This document shows positions 56,246-64,000 of a DNA stretch of 64,000 nt, one piece after another. Each line of letters begins with the position of its first letter. The first letter of the stretch is position 1. The stretch is taken from contig CM067547.1 in NCBI GenBank assembly GCA_034509755.1, positions 52,399,359-52,463,358 on the forward strand, in the 5' to 3' direction. The position numbers and the translations under genes are program-made. The notes beneath the pieces were generated by a model, which worked only from the letters and a program-made list of their open reading frames with translations, had not been told where the DNA came from and did no database searches. The DNA comes from Anisodus tanguticus (Eukaryota; Streptophyta; Magnoliopsida; Solanales; Solanaceae).

Positions 56246-57260
56246 CAGAAGAAACACAGCCCACGACCCGTGAACCCGGAACCGGAACGGACGGGCGGGC
56301 GGCGGCGGCGTGCGTGGGCTTTCAGCGAACCGAAGCACATCTAGGTCCTCCCTCCTTTAAACACATGGGATACCCCTTGGGGTCCCAAACCCCAAGCCAA
56401 CTTTGAGTCTTATAAACAAAATAATTCTTTCTTCCTCTACCGATGAGGGAGAATTGACCCCATACTACACTTTTCTATGCTTCAAACACCTCACTTCGTG
56501 GACCAATATCTCTTTCATTTCTCAACGAAATTTGACGATTCTTGGTCCTACGGTTATCTACGTACTTAGTAGATCATGCACGTGTGAAGAACCGGATTCT
56601 CCAATATGCGTAACACTAGTGTTTAAGCCACAGCCCATAGCCCCCGATCCCCGTGAACTCGAAATCGGACCGGACGGGCGGCGCGCGTGGGCTTTCCTCG
56701 AACCGAAGCACATCTAGGTCCTCCCTCCTTTAAACACATGGGATACCCCTTGGGGTCCCAAACCCCAAGCCAACTTTGAGTCTTATAAACAAAACAATTC
56801 TTTCTTCCTCTACCGATGAGGGAGAATTGATCACATACCACACTTTTCCATGCTTCAAACACCTCACTTCGTGGACCAATATCTCTTTCATTTCTCAACG
56901 AAATTTGACGATTCTTGGCCCTACGATTTTCTACGTACTTAGTAGATCATGCACGTGTGAAGAATCGGATTCTCCAACATGCGTAACACTAGTGTTTAAG
57001 CCACAACCCATAGCCCCCGACCCCCGTGAACCCGAGAACTCGGAACCCGGAACCCGGAACCGGACCGGACGGGCGGGCGGCGGCGGCGCGCGTGTGGGCT
57101 TTCCTCGAGCCGAAGCACATCTAGGTCCTCCCTCCTTTAAACACATGGGATACCCCTCGGGGTCCCAAACCCCAAGCCAACTTTGAGTCTTATAAACAAA
57201 ACAATTCTTTCTTCCTCTACCGATGAGGGAGAATTGATCTCATACCACACTTTTCCATGC
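56246..57260 (-). repeat. Three tandem ~370-410-bp units inside a solo LTR
   Basis: Unit markers recur at 372- and 408-bp spacing. Each unit contains a GC-rich stretch (GGACGGGCGGGCGGC-like), CACATCTAGGTCCTCCCTCC, TTGGGGTCCCAAACCCCAAG, GAGTCTTATAAACAAAA (a TATA-type box on the minus strand) and GATTCTTGGCCCTACG-like sequence. The length differences come mainly from the GC-rich stretch. The third unit is cut by the hAT element and resumes after 58413. Confidence 0.85.
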
Positions 57261-57267
57261 TTCAAAC

Positions 57268-58413
57268 TAGGGGTGAGCACGGGTACAGGGTACCCAGATA
57301 CCCGACCGGAACCGACACTAACGGGTAGGTTCCGGGTAGATATATTATAATAACGGGTAGGGTCCGAGTAGTAAAATTAGGAACCGATCAATGTCGGGTC
57401 CGGTTCCGGTTCGGCAAATAGAGACAAAAGTGCCGGACCGGAACCTATAAAATATTAAATATTTTTACTTTTTTGAGAAACATTTGGACCACTTTTAACT
57501 TTTTTCAAAATTGTTTGTTGCACGCCTGCACATTGATTTTCCCCACCCCAAGACGCAAATATTTCAGCTTTTTCACCCCTTTATTCTATAATATTTTTTG
57601 TGCCCTAAGAGAAAACACACAAAACTCTCTCAATAGAAATGGCGTTTTAGCTACACCACCGAGCTTCATCATCGTCGTTGTTGAAGCTTTCTCTCAGGTA
57701 CTTTCATCGTTGTCGTCGTTGAAGCTTCACCTTTGCCTCTTTCTCTCCCTTGGTTGTGTTCACGTCATTCCTAAAATGCATATGGGTTCATATCTAACTC
57801 TTCAATTTCTTTTTAATATCCTATGCTTCTGTTCTATTTCAGGCGATACTCATCTTCAATTTGTATTACTTTTTGATTTGAAATGTAAATCTATTTTTAA
57901 AATTTGTGTATATTTTTGTAGCTCTGAAGAAGAAATTTAGAGATTTACTAGTATAAGAAAGCTTTTCTTTTGTATCGAAGAGCCTATGAACACGAAAATA
58001 AGTTTAATTCAGATATTTCCAAATTTATTTTAAAATCAACACGTTCAATTAATTGAGTGTCAAATTTGGCTTACAATTTTAGGTTTTGGTTACATAATTA
58101 GCTTTTCTACAATGAATATATTTTCTAAAACTTCTTATAAGTGTACTAAAAACTCCGATTGCAGGCTAAAAAACTACTGGATGAAATTATTTTAGAACTC
58201 TTTTTGATTCTCATAGGCTAAAAATTGTTGCTTAATCTGTGCTTTTTTATTTACGGGGTGCCGGAAACCTACCGGGACCCTGCGGGTCCGGGTAGGTTCC
58301 GGGTAATGATTGCTACGGGTAGGTTCCGGGTAGTAAATTTAGGAACCGATCTTTTACCGGGTAGGGTCCAGGTAGTTCAAAAATGTTAGGGTATCCGGAC
58401 CCGCTCACCCCTA
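57268..58413. mobile_element. Non-autonomous hAT, TAGGGGTGAGC family, member 3
   Basis: The ends TAGGGGTGAGCACGGGTAC and complement TAGGGGTGAGCGGGTCCGG are flanked by an exact 8-bp duplication CTTCAAAC (57260-57267, 58414-58421). Terminal blocks of about 170-200 bp match the members at 33526 and 52533. The core (about 57480-58250) is different and contains exon-like CACCACCGAGCTTCATCATC sequence with repeated GTTGAAGCTT units. Confidence 0.92.
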
Positions 58414-58826
58414 CTTCAAACACCTCACTTCGTGGACCAATATCTCTTACATTTCTCAACGAAATTTGACGATTCTTGGCCCTACGGTTATCTACGTACT
58501 TAGTAGATCATGCACGTGTGAAGAACCGGATTCTCCAACATGCGTAACACTAGTGTTTAAGTCGTTAAAGTTGGTCGGACGCAACTCCCGCCAAAGGCAA
58601 ATTTCCAACACAAAGTCGCCGCCAAAAGTTATATATATAGAGATATTAGTCGCTACGAGAGAAACAAAGTCGCCACCCAAATATCTGTAGCAACTTTAGT
58701 TGCAACGAATAAGGAAAAAAGTGCCACGAAATGCTTTTTTGAAGCGACCTTTGTCGGCCCGAATAAGGAAAAAAACAAAGTCGCGCTAAAAGTAGTATCC
58801 TTAGCAACTTAACGCGTGTACCATTA

Positions 58827-59040
58827 GGGGTTGTTTGGTTGGAAACAAGTTATCCGAGGACTAATTATCCCGGGATTAGTCATCCCACCCTCCAAATGGA
58901 TAAAAATAACACTACAATTCCGAAATAATTAATCACATGATTAGTTATACCGTGATTTTATTCCAACCAAACGTGGAATAAACTCATCTCAAATTTAATT
59001 TCGGGATTAATATCCCTTATCCCTCATACCAAACGAGCCC
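58827..59040. mobile_element. Tourist/PIF-Harbinger-type MITE
   Basis: The ends GGGGTTGTTTGGTTGGAA and complement GGGCTCGTTTGGTATGAGG, with a 3-bp TTA duplication (58824-58826, 59041-59043), are the hallmarks of Tourist-like MITEs. It is 214 bp and internally AT-rich with ATCCCGGGATTA-type motifs. Confidence 0.85.
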
Positions 59041-59137
59041 TTATAGTCCAGTCAAAGAGGGAGTATATGAAGATGTGATAATTTTGATAATCTTTAGAGC
59101 TAAGGAAAACTATTGCCTAACCAGCTTTCTTCAAATG

Positions 59138-60138
59138 TGTTGGCACCGAGCACTTGCATGTTTTGATGATTGACTTAGTAAATGAACAAGACAAATGAAT
59201 CAGGTATGTGGACTTGATCTATCCAAGAGACAGATGCAAGATAAAGTGAATGAACCAGACACATATGCAAGATGCGAATGAACCAGATCAATGGACATGT
59301 TCTATCTCAGACACTAATGCTAGATTAGTTGAATGAACCAAGTGCTTGAACCAGGTTCAAGAACATGTTCCAGCTCAAAGTTCTGTTGTGAGTAAGATTT
59401 GTGATTTACGATAAGGACTTGGCGGACAAGGTATGAGATTTCTTGCCATAATTATCAAGATACTTCAAATTCCTAAAAAGACACTAAAGCTGTGTGAATG
59501 CAAGAAATATAAATCAACTCAAACCCTATTTCTCATAATGGGCCTCATCACGTAGGGTTTGTGTTCAACCGACTTGAAGTACACCAAAAGCTATAAATAT
59601 TCAAGTCCTTCCATGAAGAACTTTACTCACTCACATAGAGAAAAAATCAGAATTTGAGCAAATATAGTCAATGTAATAATTGAGTGTTTTGATTTCGGAA
59701 GTGTTGCCTGATATAAATAAGAAGATTGAAGAACCTGTTTTAGAGTTATGTTTTACAGTCTTCAATTCTAAATTCGTGTATTAGGATTGATTATTGAGTT
59801 GTACCTTTATCAACTTTCATAGAATCATAGTCATTGGTATAAACGTCTGTCAAATTCAGCTTCAAGTTGAGGGCAACTTGAAGTGAGCTCATTAGTCTAG
59901 GGGAATTAGTGAGATAGGAATCAGAGTTTAGTTCCTAGGTTATATAATTTGTAACTTGAATTTGCAAAGGCTCACGGTTGTAGTGGAGTTAGGAAAAAAT
60001 CCTACAAAGGTTTAGGATGTCGGGATTTTTTCACCCTTGTGAGTTGGGTGGTTTTTCACGTACTTACTTTCATTTTCTTTACTATTTCGCAAAAGCTAGT
60101 TTGGAACAAGTAAAATAACTTGGCTATCCTATAGGCGG
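59138..60138 (+). repeat. Probable LTR-like repeat, family unknown
   Basis: It begins TGTTGGCACCGAGCACTTGC, has a TATA-type GCTATAAATATTC near 59590, and later ATCCTACAAAGGTTTAGG followed by GTGGTTTTTCACG. This order is familiar from copia-type LTRs and is partly shared, inverted, with 28990-29560. No matching right edge or target duplication was found before the next solo LTR, so it may be truncated. Confidence 0.35.
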
Positions 60139-60143
60139 AAATA

Positions 60144-61352
60144 TGTTGGAAATTTTCCTTTGGCGGGAGTTGCGACCGACCAACTTTAACGGCTTAAACA
60201 CTAGTGTAACGTATGTTGGAGAATCCGGTTCTTCACACATGCATGATCTACTAAGTACGTAGATAACCGTAGGGCCAAGAATCGTCAAATTTCATTGAGA
60301 AATGAAAGAGATATTGGTTCACGAAGTAAGGTGTTTGAAGCATGGAAAGTGTGGTATTGTGTGTAATTCTCCCTCATCGGTAGAGGAAGAAAGAATTGTT
60401 GTGTATATAAGATTCGAAATTGGTTTGGGGTTTGGGACCCCAAGGGGTATCCCATGTGTTTAAAGGAGGGAGGACCTAGATGTGCTTCGGTTCGAGGAAA
60501 GACCACACGCGCGCCGCCGCCGCCCGCCCGTCCGGTCGGTTCGGGTTCTCGGGTCACGGGTCGTGGGTCGTGGGTCGTGGGTCTTCGATATTATCTTTTT
60601 GGGCCGAGAAAACTTTGCCGAAGTACAGTTTGATCCCGAAGTTTAAGATGTACGAGTTTGGACGAGAATTCTTTCGGATGTCGGTTTGGTCCCTGAAGTT
60701 TCAAGATGTACGAGTTTGGTCCCTCAAGTTTCCAAAATTTGGACGGTCAAAGCGATTTGCCAAGCACTCAATTCGGCCATTTATTTTGGCTGAATTACTC
60801 CTCCTATAATTGCCAAATCCGTTGGTCTTTCTCCCATTTATGTTGGTGGCTTTACTACCTCCATAATGGCCATTATTTAATTTGTTATGAGGCGATAAAT
60901 CGATCCATTCCTCACCTATATAAACACCCCCTTACACCATTGTTGAGCACACTTGATATGCACGAAAATACACAACCAGAAAAAATCTTCTTCCTACAAC
61001 TTCCAAGCATCATTTCGTTATTCAATATTCTTCACGGTAGCTCTTGAGTTTCCTTTGCTCAAGGGTTCCATTCTTTGTTTTATCTTGGGAGACAAATTGT
61101 CCAGGACGTATAAAGGATACATACGGGGCAATATTGTCTTAAGGACAGAGTGCCACACTCGACTCAGCAAAAACAATTTCTATTTTTCCGTCTTCTACAA
61201 AACTGGAATTTTCAGTTTTTCTTGTGTAACAATTGTAATTTTCAGATTTCATGTTGAATTATTGGATCTTTGTTTATCCTTTCGAATACTTGTAATAGTT
61301 ATATACTTCCCGTACTGCATTATAAAGTACCATAGAGCAAAAACTCCCAACA
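60144..61352 (+). mobile_element. Solo LTR of second copia family, plus orientation
   Basis: This 1,209-bp LTR starts TGTTGGAAATTTTCCTTTGG and ends ACTCCCAACA. An exact 5-bp duplication AAATA flanks it (60139-60143, 61353-61357). It has a single promoter block with GTATATAAGATTCG (60403-60416) and the module TATCTTGGGAGACAAATTG (61081). It is in the opposite orientation to the other three members. Confidence 0.92.
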
Positions 61353-61357
61353 AAATA

Positions 61358-62548
61358 AAGTATCACTTAGGATATATATTAGGTCGTGCAAAATAACAAT
61401 ATGGAATCATACATTTCCCAAAAAGGATTGTTTGCATTGCAAAGTAAAGTAGGAAATTGAACTATAATAAATACTCACTGAATTAAGAAAAATCCAGTAA
61501 TGGTAATGAAGCAAATGCATATAGAAGTACCTACGGAGTAAGGAAAAAAAAAAGACAGAACCAAGAAAAGATGTCCACAGAAGGTTCGTTAGTAAGTCTC
61601 CAGTTAACAGGAGCATTTTCATTTCAATTCAGGAACATAAACTCAAACAATGCACTTGATGTTATATTTCTAATTTATATCATTAACTCAATTAATCTGA
61701 AACTTTACCAAGCGGTAGTTGTTTAATTATTACTCTTAATCATCTTCAAATGCAAATAATATAACAGATAAAACTTTTTTCATACTACTTTTGGTAGGCA
61801 GCATGCAAAGAGTCAATCTTGCAGGCTGCAGATTATCATCCTAATTTCATTCTTCCCACTCTATAAATTTAGTACATTTTAACAAGAGATAACCCCGTAA
61901 TTAACGCAGTAGATCATCTTAACATTTTGTGGAATTAAGATGAAGATTATTAACTTGTGTGTTGGAAGAAAAGTTGTAAAAGCATGTATTCTAGCATTCA
62001 TGTTTGCTATCAGCGTCCACCATACTAAGACTTTCATTCAACATTATAATTTTACGGTGAGTATTTTTCTTCATTTATCTTACTGTCAAAGGCAACAAGC
62101 TTCTTTATGTCTGTTAAACACTCTCGCATTCTATATATCCGCTACTTCATGGATTTTTTATATTTTGAACCTTCACTATAAGAAATTAAGCTTTTTGTGA
62201 CTGATTTTGCGTGACAACCTACCTAAAATTCATATTGTAATTTTTTTGTTGAGTATTTGTTTACTTTTTGTGGACATGTTTAGTCGCCACAAAATCTGTA
62301 TATTTGTGGCGACCCCAAGGAGCTATCACCTAAAAACATTCAATATCAGAAGTACAGCAGCAATCTTAATGTCCGATTTCTTGTCATTCAGCTTGTAGTT
62401 ATTTCAATATTATTGATTAAAACAGTTCACTCTTGTTTATATGCCATAATAAAGAGAGTTTTGTTCTTCCTTGGGGCAAACTTCTATATCATGTTTATGA
62501 GAAGATTTTTGCACAGCAACAGAGTTGTTTTACTGGTATATGTAAGAG
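61358..62548. other. Gene-free stretch with a CACTA-like end
   Basis: No gene is supported. A possible CACTA-type terminus lies at 62173-62330. A small open frame at 61940-62200 (86 residues) overlaps it and has no recognisable domain. Confidence 0.45.
62173..62330 (+). mobile_element. Fragment with CACTA-type terminus
   Basis: CACTATAAGAAATTAAGC followed by TTTTTGTGAC matches the usual CACTA/Spm end in plants. About 100 bp inside, GTCGCCACAAA and TTTGTGGCGAC form an inverted subterminal motif. The opposite terminus was not found, so this is a fragment or an unresolved element. Confidence 0.45.
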
Positions 62549-62553
62549 ATAAC

Positions 62554-63846
62554 TGTTGGTTCTCTATGGTACTTTATAAAGCAGTACGGGAAGTAAATAA
62601 CTATTACAAATATTCGAAAGGATGAACAGATATTCAATCTTCAGAAATTGAATCTTGTTGAACAAATAGGCCAATCTCCAAAACTGCCGCAAGCTTGTTG
62701 TGTTTGAATCTTGATAACCTGAAATCAAGAAACAACTAAATCTGGATGGTTACAACGTTGTGTGTTGAGTCGAGGAATTTCCCTCTGTCCTTAAGACAAG
62801 ATTGCCCCGTATATATGCTTTTACATTAGCGGGCAATAGTCTCCCAAGATAAAACAACACTTTAATCTCAACGCTACAAAGCCAATAGGTTGAGCCTGAC
62901 GAAGAAAACAAATATGACTCGACTTGTTGAAGATATGGAATAGGAAGGAAGAGTTTCTGTCTACTCTTCTCTTTTGTCTCTGTGTATATAGTGTGTCTCT
63001 GTAGTATATATCTTGTGTATATGAGAGGGTTTGGTCACTGTTTTTCACACGGTTTTACTCACTGTTTTGTGCTATTTTCGTGACTGTTTTTCAGTCTATT
63101 TTTTCAGTGTTTTTCGTTCACTGAATTGAGCCAAAAGAGGCCTCAATATATAGCAAGGAGGAGGCTGCCCAACAGCCACAAACAAGGCTGTTAATAGCTA
63201 TTAGTGAGGGTTATTAATGGCCATTTAGGAGGCAGAATTAAGGCTGTTAATGACCATCAAAGAGAGGCTGAAAAAGGACATGAAGGAGGGGTGATAAAGA
63301 GGAGTTAATCAGTCAAATAATGGCTGGTTAATGCTCCAGAAACTGTCCAACGATAGGCAGAAAGTTTTCTGCCTTCCGTCAACCCAAAATCAACTTTCCA
63401 GAAACTCTGGGGACCAAACTGTACACATGAAAGAATTCAGGCCACAGCCCACACCCCGTAGCCCGTGACGGGCGGCGGCACGCGTGTGGGCTTAGTCTTG
63501 AACCCAAGCACATCTAGGTCCTCCCTCCTTTAAACACATGGGATACCCCTTGGGGTCCCAAACCCTTTACCAATTAGAGACTTATATAGAGAGCAATTCT
63601 TCTTATTCCCACCGATGTGGTAGATTTGTCTCACACCACATTTCCATGCCTCAAACACCTTACTTCGTGGACCAATATCTCTTTCATTTCTCAACGAAAT
63701 TAGACGATTCTTGGCCCTACGGTCATCTACTCACTTCGTAGATCATGCATGTGCGAAGAGACAAGGTGTCCAACATGTGGAACACTAGTGTTTAATTCAT
63801 CAAAGATAGGTGGACGCATCTCCTCACCAAAGGCTAATTTCCAACA
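62554..63846 (-). mobile_element. Solo LTR of second copia family, minus orientation
   Basis: This 1,293-bp LTR reads, on the minus strand, from TGTTGGAAATTAGCCTTTGG to ...GAACCAACA. An exact 5-bp duplication ATAAC flanks it (62549-62553, 63847-63851). It has one promoter block with GACTTATATAGAGAGC (63580), and the TATCTTGGGAGACTATTGCC module near 62840. Confidence 0.92.
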
Positions 63847-63851
63847 ATAAC

Positions 63852-64000
63852 TTGCATACTCATACTGATTAAGAAAATTTATAAAATATTACTAATAGAT
63901 AGTAAGATGCGAGTATTCTTTAATACTGGCTAATATTGTTGCCTGGCAGGTGAAAGAAACTTCATTTCAAAGGCTCTGTGAATCAAAGAGCATCTTAACT
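63852..64000. other. Gene-free end of window
   Basis: AT-rich; nothing recognised. The window ends here. Confidence 0.5.

Larger units (their letters stand above)
55547..58610 (-). mobile_element. Solo LTR with triplicated promoter block and nested hAT
   Basis: The minus-strand LTR starts TGTTGGAAATTTGCCTTTGG (at 58610) and ends ...CCAACA at 55547. An exact 5-bp duplication CAAAG flanks it (55542-55546, 58611-58615). It is the same family as the LTRs at 35511, 60144 and 62554. Three tandem blocks, marked by CTAGGTCCTCCCTCCTTTAA at 56341, 56713 and 57121, include the GC-rich leader, the TATA-type box and upstream sequence. The other copies have one. A hAT element lies inside at 57268-58413. 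Confidence 0.9.
55430..58812. repeat. AAAGTCGC-type repeat array split by solo LTR
   Basis: At 55430-55546 and 58616-58812, motifs of the type AATAAGGA...AAAGTCGC(C/G) recur at irregular spacing. The junction created by removing the solo LTR (AATAAGGACCAAAGTCGCC) matches another copy in the array, GAATAAGGAAAAAAACAAAG. Such arrays are typical of subterminal regions of CACTA-type transposons, but no CACTA terminus adjoins it, so the class is tentative. Confidence 0.4.

Noticed and set aside
56074..57186. Three similar open frames of about 100-136 residues
   Set aside because: They are produced by the tandem non-coding units of the solo LTR, on the strand opposite to its promoter.
61940..62200. 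86-residue hydrophobic open frame
   Set aside because: No recognisable domain, no exon partners, and it overlaps a CACTA-like terminus.

Overview
This is a nuclear segment of a flowering-plant genome. Introns, tRNA-derived SINEs, plant-type Ty1/copia, LINE and hAT elements, Stowaway and Tourist MITEs, a NGATHA-type B3 transcription factor and photosystem I subunit N all point to a eudicot. SINE remnants with the 3' module and TTG-rich end of the tobacco TS SINE family suggest Solanaceae; that family assignment is inference.

Only three host loci can be supported. (1) A single-exon NGATHA-like B3 repressor lies at 13585-14646 on the minus strand. (2) A soluble inorganic pyrophosphatase pseudogene lies at 36916-38572 on the minus strand, with seven recognisable exons, up to three in-frame stops, two damaged splice sites and no terminal exon. 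(3) An intact three-exon nuclear psaN gene lies at 50586-51803 on the plus strand. They do not form a pathway.

Nearly everything else is transposon sequence. Three related, decayed Ty1/copia elements (578-5403, 20232-25263, 42839-47894) have matching LTRs, primer-binding sites and broken gag-pol. A second copia family with LTRs of about 1.2 kb gives one truncated element (32799-36663) and three solo LTRs with 5-bp target duplications (55547-58610, 60144-61352, 62554-63846). A different 1.5-kb solo LTR sits at 52583-54121, a TRIM-like element at 9873-11226, a copia remnant at 12449-13070 and a LINE remnant at 39540-41110.

Nine hAT-type elements are delimited: 10144-10917, 15817-19392 (carrying a broken transposase), 27613-28643, 33526-34354, 40441-40663, 41300-42581, 48093-49492, 52533-54828 and 57268-58413. 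Eight have exact or near-exact 8-bp duplications. Nesting is common: hAT in TRIM, hAT in copia, solo LTR in hAT, hAT in solo LTR, SINE in a long-TIR element, and MITEs in introns.

The least expected structures are these: long hairpins just inside copia LTR starts, with arm mismatches confined to CpG sites; a copia Gag-protease linker with no zinc knuckle; a solo LTR with a triplicated promoter block; three hAT siblings with shared ends but different cores; a truncated retroelement flanked by a 31-bp direct repeat; and a fold-back element with LTR-like TG/CA ends inside the pyrophosphatase gene. All boundaries were read by eye. Those with exact target-site duplications are the most reliable.
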